Positions 1 to 9,563 are shown, counted from the stretch's first letter. The stretch: DNA of 64,000 nt from Rubrivivax albus (GCF_004016515.1 NZ_SACT01000005.1:62001-126000); one strand, 5' to 3'. Made by a program: numbers and translations. Notes: generated by a model from the letters alone, not told the origin.

Positions 1-703
1 TCGGGTGGTCAGCCGCGACCCAGGTGCAGGGCACGCGGGCGTCCAGGTGCTGTTCACGCAAGGCGGCGTAGTCCTCGTCGCGACCGACGGTCATCGGCAT
101 CTCCGCCAGGCCGCGGTTGACCATCAGCACCTTCGCCGGCTTGTGCGTGGCCAGGCGAATGGCTTCGTCCAGCAGGCCCTTGTAGGGCACGACCTTGCCA
201 CCGCGGCTGCCGGCGTCGGCACTGACGATGACGGCGGGTTCGGCATCGTCGATGCGGCTGGCCAGGCTGTGGCTGGCGAAGCCGCCGAAGACCACCGAGT
301 GCAACGCGCCGATGCGCGTGCAGGCCAGCATCGCGAACGCGGCCTCCGGGATCATCGGCATGTAGACCAGCACGCGGTCGCCTTGCTTGACGCCCAGGCC
401 CTGCAGCATGGCGGCCATGCGCTCGACCTCGGCCTGCAGTTCGGCGAAGCTGTAGATGCGCTCCTGGTTCGTTTCGGTGGAGACGAAGATCAGCGCGTTG
501 CGCTCCGGGTGCGTGGCGGCGTGCCGGTCTACCGCGTTGTGGCACAGGTTGGTGGTGCCGCCCACGAACCAGCGCGCGAACGGCGGCTGGCTGTGGTCGC
601 AGACCTGGGTGAACGGGGTCTGCCAGTCGATGAGGGCGGCCTGTTCGGCCCAGAAGGCGTCCCGGTCCTCGATGGAACGGCGATAGAAGTCGGCGTAGGA
701 CAT
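1..703 (-). CDS. prpE: Propionyl-CoA synthetase, N-terminal part (runs off the left edge)
   Basis: AMP-forming acyl-CoA ligase that activates propionate to propionyl-CoA in the cytoplasm. About 234 of the usual ~630 residues are present; the C-terminal part lies beyond the window. The start is the ATG at 701-703, preceded by a strong GGAGGA ribosome site. The N-terminus reads MSYADFYRRSIEDRDAFW and continues with FARWFVGGTTNLCHN and VVFGGFASHSLASRI, which match PrpE better than acetyl-CoA synthetase Acs. The next gene upstream on the same strand is acuI, which makes propionyl-CoA from acryloyl-CoA, so the pair fits C3-acid metabolism. The 206-bp gap to acuI contains an AT-rich patch (768-782) that is the likeliest promoter site and a hairpin at 733-752. 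Confidence 0.9.
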   Translation of the reverse strand, partial: MSYADFYRRSIEDRDAFWAEQAALIDWQTPFTQVCDHSQPPFARWFVGGTTNLCHNAVDRHAATHPERNALIFVSTETNQERIYSFAELQAEVERMAAMLQGLGVKQGDRVLVYMPMIPEAAFAMLACTRIGALHSVVFGGFASHSLASRIDDAEPAVIVSADAGSRGGKVVPYKGLLDEAIRLATHKPAKVLMVNRGLAEMPMTVGRDEDYAALREQHLDARVPCTWVAADHP

Positions 704-909
704 GCAGGTCTCCTCCAGTGCAACCCACCACCCGTGCCCAAGGGCGGGCACGACTGGCAGACGATTCTGAATTAATAATTATGGATGGCCCGCTTGCAGG
801 GCGCTGACGCTGGACACCGGCGCCGCGCGTGAGTCGGTCTGTCCTTGATCGAACGCAAGGCTCGTCACCGCACCCTCCGCCGGCCATAGTCGACCCGCAG
901 TGGCGGGTT

Positions 910-1899
910 TCAGCCCACGCGCACCACGCAGCGGCCACGCACCTGGCCGGCCATCAGGCGCTCGGCCCAGGCCGGCGCGTCGGCCAGTCCGATTTCGGTG
1001 GTCATGGCCTCCAGCCGCGCCGGATCGAGGTCCTGGGCCAGCCGGTCCCAGGCCTGCTGGCGCAGCGCACGGGGTGCCATCACGCTGTCGATGCCGGCCA
1101 GCGTGACACCACGCAGGATGAAGGACGCCACCGAGGCCGGCAGGTCCATGCCCTGCGCAAGCCCGCACGCGGCCACCACACCGCCATAGCGGGTCTGCGC
1201 CAGCGCGTTGGCCAGCGTGTGGCTGCCCAACGCGTCGACCACACCGGCCCAGCGTTCCTTCTGCAGCGGTTTGCCGGCGGCGGCGAACTCGGCGCGGTCG
1301 ACCACGGTAGCGGCGCCCAGACCAATCAGGTAGTCGGCCTCCTGTGGTTTGCCGCTGGCGGCCACCACGCGAAAGCCCAGCTTCGCCAGCAAAGCGATGG
1401 CCACGCTGCCGACGCCGCCGGTGGCGCCGGTGACCAGCACCTCGCCGTCGCCGGGCTGCAGGCCGTGGCGCTCCAGCGCCATCACGCACAGCATCGCGGT
1501 GTAGCCGGCAGTGCCGATGGCCATGGCCTGGCGGGGGCTGAAGGCCGAGGGCAGCTTCACCAGCCAGTCGCCCTTCAGGCGCGCGCGCTGGGCCAGGCAG
1601 CCCCAGTGCGTCTCCCCCACGCCCCAGCCGTTGTGCACGAAACGGTCGCCGGGCTGCCAGTCCGGGTGCGTACTCTCCAGCACCGTCCCCGCGCCATCGA
1701 TGCCCGGCACCATCGGCCAGGCGCGCACCACGGGCGACTTGTTGGTCAGCGCCAGCGCGTCCTTGAAATTGATGGTCGAGTACGCGGGCTGCACCAGCAC
1801 GTCGGCACGGTCGGGGCCGGGCAGGCGCGATTCATCGACGTCGGTCAGCGTGCAGGCGAAGCCCGCATCGCCCTTCTCCAGCAGCAAGGCCTGGAACAT
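910..1899 (-). CDS. acuI: Acrylyl-CoA reductase AcuI/YhdH family (MDR oxidoreductase)
   Basis: Zinc-free medium-chain dehydrogenase/reductase of 329 residues. The family reduces acryloyl-CoA to propionyl-CoA with NADPH. Visible features are the N-terminal MFQALLLEK, the catalytic-domain stretch [19 protein letters not shown], and the Rossmann glycine motif [10 protein letters not shown] near residue 155. No structural zinc cysteine cluster is seen. An upstream in-frame start would add 13 residues, but the ATG at 1897-1899 has GAGAGG just before it and matches family starts. It lies upstream of prpE on the same strand, supporting a role in C3-acid or acrylate detoxification. The family name is firm; the exact substrate is inferred from family and context. 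Confidence 0.85.
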   Translation of the reverse strand: MFQALLLEKGDAGFACTLTDVDESRLPGPDRADVLVQPAYSTINFKDALALTNKSPVVRAWPMVPGIDGAGTVLESTHPDWQPGDRFVHNGWGVGETHWGCLAQRARLKGDWLVKLPSAFSPRQAMAIGTAGYTAMLCVMALERHGLQPGDGEVLVTGATGGVGSVAIALLAKLGFRVVAASGKPQEADYLIGLGAATVVDRAEFAAAGKPLQKERWAGVVDALGSHTLANALAQTRYGGVVAACGLAQGMDLPASVASFILRGVTLAGIDSVMAPRALRQQAWDRLAQDLDPARLEAMTTEIGLADAPAWAERLMAGQVRGRCVVRVG

Positions 1900-1989
1900 G
1901 GGGAACCTCTCTTGTCTCGGAAACCAGGGAACCGGCATGGCGTCGATTGACAGCCCGCCGTCGGCGCAACTATTGTGCGCGCCGTGTCG

Positions 1990-2541
1990 ATGCCCCGACT
2001 GCTCCCCCTGCTGCTGGCCGCCGGCCTGGCCCTGCCCTGCGTCGCCCAGGAGGCCGACGATGCGCTGGGTGCGCTGCTGGCGGAGCGCGGCGTGTGGCCG
2101 GCGGCGGCCGAGGCGCCTGCCCCATTTGCTGCCCCTTCACCTGCCGATCACGCAGGAGATCTGGTGATCGCGGCACTGAACTTCCTGGACGTGCGCTACC
2201 ACCGCGGCGGCGACAGCGCCAGCGAAGGCTTCGACTGCAGCGGCTTCACACGGCACGTGGTCTCGTCGGTGCTGGGCATCACGCTGCCACGCCGCTCGGC
2301 CGAGCAGGCGCAGCAGGCCGGCCTGCCGCCGGTGTCCCGCCAGGCCCTGAAACCCGGCGACCTGGTGTTCTTCAACACCCTCAAGCGCGCCTTCTCGCAC
2401 GTGGGCATCTACATCGGCGACGGCCGCTTCGTCCACGCGCCGCGCAGCGGGCAGCAGGTGCGCGTGGAGCGCATGGACACGCCCTACTGGTCCAGGCGCT
2501 TCGACGGTGCCCGCCGGGTCACCCCCACGTCAGGGTCTTGA
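1990..2541 (+). CDS. Exported NlpC/P60 (C40) peptidase
   Basis: Cell-wall endopeptidase, probably cutting peptide stems of peptidoglycan in the periplasm. A signal peptide ([20 protein letters not shown]) is followed by a short linker and one NlpC/P60 domain. The catalytic cysteine is in [10 protein letters not shown]; the histidine is in [11 protein letters not shown] or [11 protein letters not shown] codons at 1975 and 1984 are also possible starts. A TATTGT box at 1971-1976 lies 7 nt before the GTG at 1984, so a leaderless message starting there is possible. It is divergent from acuI and ends 22 bp before moaA. Confidence 0.85.
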   Translation: MPRLLPLLLAAGLALPCVAQEADDALGALLAERGVWPAAAEAPAPFAAPSPADHAGDLVIAALNFLDVRYHRGGDSASEGFDCSGFTRHVVSSVLGITLPRRSAEQAQQAGLPPVSRQALKPGDLVFFNTLKRAFSHVGIYIGDGRFVHAPRSGQQVRVERMDTPYWSRRFDGARRVTPTSGS

Positions 2542-2544
2542 GCC

Positions 2545-2563
2545 GCCCGGGCACAATCCGGGC
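2545..2563 (+). promoter_or_regulatory. moaA -10 box inside an inverted repeat, leaderless start
   Basis: CACAAT at 2552-2557 lies 6 nt before the moaA ATG, the distance expected when transcription starts on the A of the start codon. The box is flanked by a perfect 6-bp inverted repeat: GCCCGG at 2545-2550 and CCGGGC at 2558-2563. No Shine-Dalgarno sequence fits in the remaining space. Confidence 0.45.
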
Positions 2564-3688
2564 ATGGGCGAGAACATCATTCCCCTGGTCGACACCCGCG
2601 TGGCGGCGCAGGTGCCGCGCATCCCCGACCGCATCGCGGCACCGCAGGGTCTGCTGTCCGACACGCTGGGCCGGCCGCTGCGCGACCTGCGCATCTCGGT
2701 CACCGACCGCTGCAACTTCCGCTGCAGCTACTGCATGCCCAAGGAGGTCTTCGACAAGACCTACCGCTTCCTGCCGCAGACCTCGCTGCTGAGCTTCGAG
2801 GAGATCACGCGGCTGGCCCGCCTGTTCGTGGCCCACGGCGTGCAGAAGCTGCGCCTGACCGGCGGCGAGCCGTTGCTGCGCAAGGGCCTGGAGACCCTGA
2901 TCGGCATGCTGGCCGAACTGCGCACGCCCGACGGTGCACCGCTGGACATCACGCTCACCACCAACGGCTCGCTGCTGGCGCGCAAGGCGCAGGCGCTCAA
3001 GGACGCCGGCCTGCAGCGCGTGACGGTGAGCCTGGATGCGCTGGACGATGCCATCTTCCGGCAGATGAACGACGTCGACTTCCCGGTGGCCGACGTACTG
3101 GCCGGCATCGACGCCGCGCAGAGCGTGGGCCTGGCACCGATCAAGGTCAACATGGTGGTGCGCAAGGGCACGAACGACCACGAGATCGTGCCGCTGGCGC
3201 GCCTGGTGCGTGACCGCTACGGCCCGGGCGTGGTGCTGCGCTTCATCGAGTTCATGGACGTCGGTGCCACCAACGGCTGGCGCATGGACGAGGTGCTGCC
3301 GTCGGCCGACGTGGTGCAGCGCCTGGGCGAGGCCTTCCCGCTCGAGCCGCTGGACCCCAACGCGCCGGGCGAGACGGCCGAGCGCTGGCGCTACACCGAC
3401 GGCGGTGGCGAGATCGGCGTGATCTCCAGCGTCACCCAGGCTTTCTGCCGCGACTGCAACCGCGCCCGCCTGTCCACCGAGGGCAAGCTGTTCCTGTGCC
3501 TGTTTGCCAGCCGCGGCCACGATCTCCGTGCCCTGCTGCGCGGCGGCGCAGGAGAGGATCAGATCGCCGCCGTCATCGGCGACATCTGGGGCCGGCGCGA
3601 TGACCGCTACTCGGAATTGCGCGGCAGCATGGCGGCCGACACGGGCTCGGGCGAGCGCCGTGTGGAGATGCACTACATCGGTGGGTGA
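2564..3688 (+). CDS. moaA: GTP 3',8-cyclase MoaA (molybdenum cofactor synthesis)
   Basis: Radical-SAM enzyme of 374 residues that, with MoaC, turns GTP into cyclic pyranopterin monophosphate, the first step of molybdenum cofactor synthesis. The N-terminal [4Fe-4S] cluster motif is CNFRCSYC (Cys50, Cys54, Cys57). The C-terminal substrate-binding cluster is CRDCN followed by a third cysteine in LFLCLF, and the protein ends in the conserved double glycine. The ATG at 2564 was chosen because the upstream extension overlaps the peptidase gene and lacks family similarity. No other moa or moe gene is in the window. The stop codon opens directly into the 75-bp hairpin repeats. Confidence 0.97.
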   Translation: MGENIIPLVDTRVAAQVPRIPDRIAAPQGLLSDTLGRPLRDLRISVTDRCNFRCSYCMPKEVFDKTYRFLPQTSLLSFEEITRLARLFVAHGVQKLRLTGGEPLLRKGLETLIGMLAELRTPDGAPLDITLTTNGSLLARKAQALKDAGLQRVTVSLDALDDAIFRQMNDVDFPVADVLAGIDAAQSVGLAPIKVNMVVRKGTNDHEIVPLARLVRDRYGPGVVLRFIEFMDVGATNGWRMDEVLPSADVVQRLGEAFPLEPLDPNAPGETAERWRYTDGGGEIGVISSVTQAFCRDCNRARLSTEGKLFLCLFASRGHDLRALLRGGAGEDQIAAVIGDIWGRRDDRYSELRGSMAADTGSGERRVEMHYIGG

Positions 3689-3835
3689 GTGTGGACGTGA
3701 AACGGTCCCTGCGGACCGTTTCACGCCTCACGAACCGGCTGAGCTCTGCGAAGCCGTGGATGAGCCAGGACGAGGAACGGTCCCTGCGGACCGTTCCTCG
3801 CCTTGTGAACCGGGTGAGCTCTGCGAGCCCATGGA
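3689..3835 (+). repeat. Two tandem 75-bp hairpin repeats (locus 1)
   Basis: Each unit holds a perfect 13-bp stem with a CTGC loop (3696-3725 and 3771-3800), then a short second stem closing over the sequence GAGCTCTGCGA (3736-3756 and 3812-3830). The loops at 3709 and 3784 are exactly 75 bp apart. The two long stems differ in sequence (GTGAAACGGTCC against GAGGAACGGTCC), yet both arms change together. The block starts at the moaA stop codon and ends about 20 bp before the stop of the convergent RND gene. The same family occurs behind rho at 22539-22757. It may act as an mRNA 3' end or terminator for both genes, but there is no T-run. Confidence 0.85.
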
Positions 3836-3852
3836 GAGAGGGTCAACAGCGG

Positions 3853-6800
3853 TCAGGCCGCCTGCCCCACGCCCTCCTCCGGCGTGGTGATCTCCCCCGG
3901 GATGCCCTTGCGTGCGAGCAGCGTGTAGACCGCCGGCACGACGAAGATCGTCAGCAGCGTGCCCACGCTCATGCCACCGACAATCACCCAGCCGATCTGC
4001 TGCCGGCTCTCGGCGCCGGCGCCGGTGGACAGCGCCAGCGGCAGCGCGCCGAGCACCATGGCGCCGGTGGTCATCAGGATCGGCCGCAGCCGCATGCCCG
4101 AGGCCTTGACCACGGCATCGGTCAGCGCCAGACCCTGCTGGCGCAGTTGGTTGCTGAACTCCACGATCAGGATGCCGTGCTTGGCGATCAGGCCGATCAG
4201 CGTGATCAGGCCGATCTGCGAGTACACGTTCAGCGTGCCTTCGGTGAGGTGCATGGCCCCCAGCGCGCCGACCATCGACAGCGGCACCGCCAGCAGGATG
4301 GTGAACGGGTCGATGAAGCTCTCGAACTGCGCCGCCAGCACCAGGTAGATGAACAGCAGTGCCAGCACGAACACCAGGCCCAGCGAACCGGACGAATCCC
4401 GGTACTCGCGGCTGACGCCGTTGAGCTCGGTGGCATACCCGGGCGGCAGCACGCGCGCGGCCAGTTCGTCCATGTAGGCCAGCGCATCGCTGAGCGCATA
4501 GGTCGGCGTCAGGTTGGCCGTGATCGTGACCGAACGCCGCTGGTTGAAGTGATTCAGCTCGCGCGGGCTCACCGCCTCGCGCACCTTCACCAACTGAGAC
4601 AGCGGCACCATCACGTCGCCGCGCCCGCGCACGAACAGGCGCTCGATGTCCTCCGGCCGGGTGCGCTCGCGCGCATCGGTCTGCACCAGCACGTCGAACT
4701 GGTCGGCGTCGCGCTTGTAGCGCGTGACCACGCGGCCGCCCAGCATGGTCTCCACCGTGCGCGCCACGGCGTCGACCGACACGCCCAGGTCGGCCGCGCG
4801 GGCGCGGTCGACGTCCATGAAGATCTCGGGCTTGTTGAGCTGCAGGTCGATGTCCGGCTGCACCAGGCCGGGATTGGTGCGCATCTCGGCGAGCATGCGC
4901 TGGGCGTTGGCGGCCATGTTCTCGTAGCTGTCGTTGGCCACCAGCACCACGTTGACCGGCACCGAGCGGAAGCTCTGGCCCAGGCTGGGCGGCGTGGACG
5001 GGAACACGCTGACCCCGGGCAGCGCCAGCAGCTTGGGCAGCAGCTGCTGCGCCAGTTCGCGCGTGGTGCGGTCGCGTTCGGCCCAGTCCACGGTGCGCAG
5101 CACGCCGAAGGCGCTGGAGACGCCGCCGCCGCCGACGAAGGTGAAGCGGCGGTCGAACTCGGCGTACTGGCTGGTGATGTCCTCGATCGCGTCGAGGTAG
5201 CGCGCGGTGTATTCCAGCGTCGCCCCATCGGGCGCGCGCACCGGCATCGCGATCACGCCGCGGTCCTCGTAGGGCGCCAGTTCGCTCTTGGCGGTGCTGA
5301 ACAGCCACCAGCTGCCGCCAGCCGCCGCCACCATGATGCCCAGCGCGATCCAGCGCGCCCGCAGCGACAGGCGCAGCACGCGTTCGTAGGCACCACCCAG
5401 GCCGTCGAGCAGGCGTTCCATGCCGCGGTCGAACGCGCCGGGCTTGGGGTTGTGGCGCAGCAGCTTGCTGCACATCATCGGCGTCAGCGTCAGGGCCACG
5501 AAGCCCGAGACCAGCACCGCGCCGGCCAGCGTCAGCGCGAACTCGCTGAACAGGCGCCCTGTGCGCCCCGGGGTGAAGGCCAGCGGCGCGAACACCGCAG
5601 CCAGCGTCAGCGTCATCGCCACCACGGCGAAGCTGATCTCGCGGATGCCCTTGAGCGCCGCCTGGAACGGCGTGAGCCCGTCCTCGATGTGGCGGTAGAT
5701 GTTCTCCAGCACGACGATGGCGTCGTCCACCACCAGGCCGATGGCCAGCACCAGGGCCAGCAGCGTCAGCGTGTTGATCGTGAAGCCGAAGGCGGCGATA
5801 AGCGCGAAGGCACCTACCAGGCTCACGGGAATCGTCACCAGCGGGATCACCGACGCCCGCATCGTGCGCAGGAAGACGAAGACCACCAGCGCCACCAGCA
5901 CCACGGCCTCGGCCACCGTGGTGTAGACAGCCTTGATCGAGCGGTCAATGAACACCGACAGGTCGGTGGCCTGCACCACGGTGACCGACGGCGGCAGGTC
6001 GCGCTGGATCTGCGGCAGCACCTTGCGCACGCCGTCGGCCACGTCCAGCGGGTTGGCGGTGGCGTTGCGGATGATGCCGGTGCTCATCGACGGCACGCCG
6101 TTCAGGCGCACGCGCGAGCGTTCGTTGGCCGCCGCCTCGGCCACGCGGGCCACGTCGCGCAGGCGAACGGTGTAGCCATTGATGGTGCGCAGCGCCACCT
6201 GCTCGAACTGCGCCACCGTGTTGAGGTCGGTACGGGCGGTGACGCTGAACTCGCGCTGCTGGCTCTCGATGCGGCCGGCCGGCACCTCCAGGTTCTGGCG
6301 GCGCAGCGCGTCCTCGACGTCCTGCACCGTCAGCCGGTAGGCGGCGAGCTTGTCGGGATCGACCCAGATGCGCATCGCGCGCTGGCGCGCGCCACCGATC
6401 TGCACGTCGGCCACGCCGGGCACCGTCTGCAGGCGCGGCTTGACGACGCGGTTGATGATGTCGGTGAGTTCCAGCGGGTCGATGGTCTCGCTGACGTAGG
6501 CCAGCCACAGCACCGGCGTCGCGTCGGCCTCCACCTTGGCGATCACGGGCTCGTCGGCCGCATCGGGCAGCCGGCCGCGCACGCGCGAGACGCGGTCGCG
6601 CACCTCGGCGGCGGCGGTGTCCGGGTCCTTGCTGAGCTTGAAGCGCACCGTGATCTGGCTCTGCTCGGTGCGGGAGATCGAGGTCAGGATGTCCACGCCG
6701 TCGATGCCGGCGATGGAATCCTCAAGCGGCTTGGTCACCTGCGACTCGATGACCTCCGACGAGGCCCCCTGCAGCCGCGTGGAGACGTTGACCAGCGGCT

Positions 6801-6924
6801 CGTCGATGCGCGGGTACTCGCGCACGCTGAGCTGCTGGAACGACACCAGACCGACCAGCAGCACCAGCAGCGACATCACGCTGGCCAGCACCGGCCGGCG
6901 CACCGAGGTTTCCGACAGTTTCAT
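3853..6924 (-). CDS. RND multidrug efflux permease (HAE1 family)
   Basis: Inner-membrane proton-driven pump subunit of 1023 residues, the usual length for AcrB/MexB relatives. The N-terminus MKLSETSVRRPVLASVMSLL is the first transmembrane helix. The proton-relay pair is in GLVVDDAIVVLENIYRHIE near residue 400, and the second half repeats the fold (FVLALLFIYLVLAAQFESF). The start is the ATG at 6922-6924; a longer upstream frame lacks similarity. It lies 25 bp after the adaptor gene on the same strand, so the two form an operon. No outer-membrane channel gene is nearby, so the pump probably uses a TolC-type protein encoded elsewhere. The substrate cannot be read from the sequence. Confidence 0.93.
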   Translation of the reverse strand: MKLSETSVRRPVLASVMSLLVLLVGLVSFQQLSVREYPRIDEPLVNVSTRLQGASSEVIESQVTKPLEDSIAGIDGVDILTSISRTEQSQITVRFKLSKDPDTAAAEVRDRVSRVRGRLPDAADEPVIAKVEADATPVLWLAYVSETIDPLELTDIINRVVKPRLQTVPGVADVQIGGARQRAMRIWVDPDKLAAYRLTVQDVEDALRRQNLEVPAGRIESQQREFSVTARTDLNTVAQFEQVALRTINGYTVRLRDVARVAEAAANERSRVRLNGVPSMSTGIIRNATANPLDVADGVRKVLPQIQRDLPPSVTVVQATDLSVFIDRSIKAVYTTVAEAVVLVALVVFVFLRTMRASVIPLVTIPVSLVGAFALIAAFGFTINTLTLLALVLAIGLVVDDAIVVLENIYRHIEDGLTPFQAALKGIREISFAVVAMTLTLAAVFAPLAFTPGRTGRLFSEFALTLAGAVLVSGFVALTLTPMMCSKLLRHNPKPGAFDRGMERLLDGLGGAYERVLRLSLRARWIALGIMVAAAGGSWWLFSTAKSELAPYEDRGVIAMPVRAPDGATLEYTARYLDAIEDITSQYAEFDRRFTFVGGGGVSSAFGVLRTVDWAERDRTTRELAQQLLPKLLALPGVSVFPSTPPSLGQSFRSVPVNVVLVANDSYENMAANAQRMLAEMRTNPGLVQPDIDLQLNKPEIFMDVDRARAADLGVSVDAVARTVETMLGGRVVTRYKRDADQFDVLVQTDARERTRPEDIERLFVRGRGDVMVPLSQLVKVREAVSPRELNHFNQRRSVTITANLTPTYALSDALAYMDELAARVLPPGYATELNGVSREYRDSSGSLGLVFVLALLFIYLVLAAQFESFIDPFTILLAVPLSMVGALGAMHLTEGTLNVYSQIGLITLIGLIAKHGILIVEFSNQLRQQGLALTDAVVKASGMRLRPILMTTGAMVLGALPLALSTGAGAESRQQIGWVIVGGMSVGTLLTIFVVPAVYTLLARKGIPGEITTPEEGVGQAA

Positions 6925-6949
6925 GGTCCGACTCCCGGGGTCTGCCGGA

Positions 6950-8185
6950 TCACGGCGCCGGGCGGGCTGCGCTGCCGGCCCGCGCGGGTGCGGGCGCACC
7001 GCCCGCGCCACCCGCGCCACCACCACCGGCCTTGGCCGGGGCCGCGCCGAGCTCGATGATGCGCACCGGCTGGCGATCGCCCTTGCCCCGCATCAGTCGC
7101 GCCTGGCCGGCCGTGACCACCCGGTCGCCCGCGGCGAGGCCCTGGAGCACCTCGACCTTGCCCGGCACGCGCATGCCCAGCTGGGCTTCCAGGCGCTCGG
7201 CCATCGGCCCCTGGTCGGTGTCGACCACGCGCAGGATGTACTGCTTGCCACCTTCGGGCACCAGGGCCTCCTCGGGCACCACCAGCGCCTGCTCGCGCAC
7301 GCCGAACTCGGTGCGCGTGCGGGCGAACATGCCCGGGGTCAGCAGGCCGTCGCGGTTGTCCAGCCGCGCACGCACCAGCAACGCACGGCCGTCGGCCTCG
7401 ACCCGCGCCTCGACGGCTTCCACGCGGCCGGCGAAGCGCCGGTCGGGCAGCGCGTCGAGCGCCACGTCGACGGTCTGGCCCGGTCGCACGCGCGCGGCGT
7501 AGCGTTCCGGCAGCCGGTAATCCACCCAGACCTGGCTGGCATCGACCAGGGTGACGATGTCGGCGCCGTCCTTGACGTAGTCGCCCACGTTGACCTGCCG
7601 GATCCCGGCCTGGCCGTCGAAGGGCGCGAGCACCCGCAGCCGGGCCAGCTGGGCCTGCGCCAGCGCCACCTGGGCCATGGCCACCTCCAGACCCGCCTCG
7701 CTCTGGTCCACGGCACTCTGGCTGACGAAGCCCTGCGCCACGAGTTCGCGGTTGCGGGCCAGCTGCGTGCGGGCGATGGCCGCCTGCGCCTGCGCCTGCT
7801 GCAGCTGCGCGCGCTGCAGCGTGTCGTCCAGCTGCACCAGCAGCTGGCCTCGGCGCACGCGGGCGCCGTCGGTGAAGCCCAGCGCCGCCACCCGGCCGCT
7901 GACCTCCGGCCGCAGCGTGACCGCCTGGCGCGACTGCAGCGAACCCACGGCCTCGGCCGCGTCGACGATGCGCAGGGCCTCGACCCGGCCGACCTCGACA
8001 CCCGCCGGCCCGCCACGCCCCCCGGGCACACCCCCGCCCGGCGCCTTGGCGGCGGGCGGGCCGCCAGCGGCCACGTTGCGGGCATCACCGCCGGCCAGCG
8101 GTGCCGGGCGCTGCACCCACCACGCCAGCACACCGGCGCCGGCCAGCGCGATCACGGCGATCCCGGTCTTCAAGCTCTTGTTCAT
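6950..8185 (-). CDS. RND efflux periplasmic adaptor (membrane fusion protein)
   Basis: Links the RND permease to an outer-membrane channel. 411 residues with an N-terminal anchor or signal segment (KTGIAVIALAGAGVLAWWV), a glycine/proline-rich linker, a lipoyl-like half motif (VAALGFTDGARVRRGQLLVQLD), an alpha-hairpin rich in Gln and Ala around residues 105-165, the second lipoyl half (LRVLAPFDGQAGIRQVNVGDYV), a beta-barrel and a C-terminal Gly/Ala/Pro tail. The ATG has AGGAAG upstream, and TACAGT (plus strand 8211-8216) is a plausible -10 box. First gene of the two-gene efflux operon. Confidence 0.92.
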   Translation of the reverse strand: MNKSLKTGIAVIALAGAGVLAWWVQRPAPLAGGDARNVAAGGPPAAKAPGGGVPGGRGGPAGVEVGRVEALRIVDAAEAVGSLQSRQAVTLRPEVSGRVAALGFTDGARVRRGQLLVQLDDTLQRAQLQQAQAQAAIARTQLARNRELVAQGFVSQSAVDQSEAGLEVAMAQVALAQAQLARLRVLAPFDGQAGIRQVNVGDYVKDGADIVTLVDASQVWVDYRLPERYAARVRPGQTVDVALDALPDRRFAGRVEAVEARVEADGRALLVRARLDNRDGLLTPGMFARTRTEFGVREQALVVPEEALVPEGGKQYILRVVDTDQGPMAERLEAQLGMRVPGKVEVLQGLAAGDRVVTAGQARLMRGKGDRQPVRIIELGAAPAKAGGGGAGGAGGAPAPARAGSAARPAP

Positions 8186-8261
8186 GGGCGCTTCCTGGGC
8201 AATCCGCCACTGTAGCCGGTCGGCGGCCTGCGTGCCGGTACCGGGGCTTGCGGCGACGGCG

Positions 8262-8702
8262 TCAGCGCGCGCCAGCGGAGGCCACGCCGCGGTTGGCCAG
8301 CGCGTCGGCGCGCTCGTTGCCCGGGTCCCCGGCGTGCCCCTTGACCCAGCGCCAGTCCACCTTGTGCTGCAGCCGCAGCGCGTCCAGGCGCTGCCACAGG
8401 TCCTGGTTCTTCACCGGCTTGCGGTCGGCCGTCAGCCATCCCTTGGCCTTCCAGCCGTGGATCCAGGTGGTGATGCCGTTCTTCACGTAGGCACTGTCCG
8501 TGTGCAGCGTCACCCGGCTGGGCTGCTTCAGCGCCGACAGTGCCTCGATGACGGCGATCAGCTCCATGCGGTTGTTCGTGGTCAGCGGCTCGCCGCCCCA
8601 GAGCTCGCGCTCGTGCGGGCCGGACTTCAGCCACGCCCCCCAGCCACCAGGCCCCGGATTGCCCTTGCAGGCGCCGTCGGTCCAGATTTCGATCTCGCTC
8701 AT
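8262..8702 (-). CDS. rnhA: Ribonuclease HI
   Basis: Cuts the RNA strand of RNA-DNA hybrids during replication and R-loop removal. 146 residues, close to the 155 of E. coli. All four acidic catalytic residues are visible: Asp9 in TDGAC, Glu47 in NNRMELIAV, Asp69 in HTDSAYV and Asp133 in NERADALA, plus His123 in VKGHAGD. It lies 18 bp downstream of the methyltransferase gene, as in the yafS-rnhA order of E. coli, so the two are probably co-transcribed. The usual neighbour dnaQ is not present here. Confidence 0.97.
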   Translation of the reverse strand: MSEIEIWTDGACKGNPGPGGWGAWLKSGPHERELWGGEPLTTNNRMELIAVIEALSALKQPSRVTLHTDSAYVKNGITTWIHGWKAKGWLTADRKPVKNQDLWQRLDALRLQHKVDWRWVKGHAGDPGNERADALANRGVASAGAR

Positions 8703-8720
8703 CCTTCGTCGTTCTTTCGT

Positions 8721-9563
8721 TCAGACATCGGTCTTCTGCGTGGCCGCCGCCGGGCGCCGCTGTGCCACGGCCCGCTGCGCCTGGCGGCTGGTGCGCAGGT
8801 CGCGCTTGGCCAGTCCCACCAGCCGCATGCCGCGCACGCGCTTGACAGCGTGCAGGTAGTACACCGCCCCCAGCACCGGCCACCAGCGGTCGCCGATGGG
8901 GTCCATCCACGCATAGCGCTGCAGCCAGCGCTCGGTTTCGCAGGGCGGCCGCCAGCAGCCGAAGCGTCCGACCTCGACCTCGAAACCCAGCAGACGCAGC
9001 CAGTCGCGCAACCGCCAGTAGCCGATGAAGTCGCCGGCGCGCGGCATGAACAGGTCGTGGGCGCCACGCAGCCGGGCGACGCGCTGGCGCAGGCCCCACA
9101 GGCTGGCCGGGTTGAAGCCGGTGATCAGCAGCCGGCCTTCGGGCATCAGCACGCGCTCGACTTCGCGCAGCGTCAGGTGCGGGTCGCGCGCCAGTTCCAG
9201 GCTGTGCGGCAGCACCACCAGATCGAGGCTCCCGGCCGGGAACGGCAGCGCGTCGAACTCGCTGCGCAGGTGCACGCGGTCGCCGTCGAGCTGGGTCGTC
9301 GAGATGCCGTCTGCCGGCGGCGGCGCCGGCAGCGGCTCGGGTGTGGAGAGCACGTCGCTGGCCACCCAGCGGTGCGGCATGCGGTTGGCACGCAGGCCGT
9401 CGAGCTCCGGCATGCCCAGCTGCAGCGCGTGGAAGCCGAACGCGTCGGCCACGTCGTGGTCCAGGCGGTCCTGCTCCCAGGCCAGCAGATAGCGGCCGGG
9501 CGGGCTCTGCAGCCACGCGCCCAACTCTACAATCTGCGCTTCGCGCGTCATCAACTGCGACAT
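8721..9563 (-). CDS. SAM-dependent methyltransferase (YafS-like, class I)
   Basis: Methyltransferase of unknown substrate, 280 residues with this start. The methyltransferase-11 type core is recognisable: LRSEFDALPFPAGSLDLVVL, HSLELARDPHLTLREVERVL, MPEGRLLITGFNP. Its place between gloB (divergent) and rnhA (downstream) equals that of yafS in E. coli. The GHG-type SAM loop is degenerate, as in YafS relatives. Starts at 9563 or 9551 are possible. The first overlaps the gloB start codon by two bases, so the two divergent genes leave no intergenic space. The basic Arg/Gln-rich C-terminus is not part of the core fold. Confidence 0.75.
   Translation of the reverse strand: MSQLMTREAQIVELGAWLQSPPGRYLLAWEQDRLDHDVADAFGFHALQLGMPELDGLRANRMPHRWVASDVLSTPEPLPAPPPADGISTTQLDGDRVHLRSEFDALPFPAGSLDLVVLPHSLELARDPHLTLREVERVLMPEGRLLITGFNPASLWGLRQRVARLRGAHDLFMPRAGDFIGYWRLRDWLRLLGFEVEVGRFGCWRPPCETERWLQRYAWMDPIGDRWWPVLGAVYYLHAVKRVRGMRLVGLAKRDLRTSRQAQRAVAQRRPAAATQKTDV

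Noticed and set aside
3685..3850. Open frame of 25-residue peptide repeats (RSLRTV...RLSSAKPW) over the hairpin units, with GTG overlapping the moaA stop
   Set aside because: A matching frame exists after rho, but the repeat is open in several frames on both strands because 75 is a multiple of three and the DNA is GC-rich. Paired stem changes explain the conservation better.
3685..7059. 1124-codon open frame antisense to the RND permease gene
   Set aside because: Shadow of the real gene; no recognisable domain.
9527..9532. gloB as another leaderless gene
   Set aside because: The TACAAT box is 29 nt before the ATG, giving a leader of normal length.
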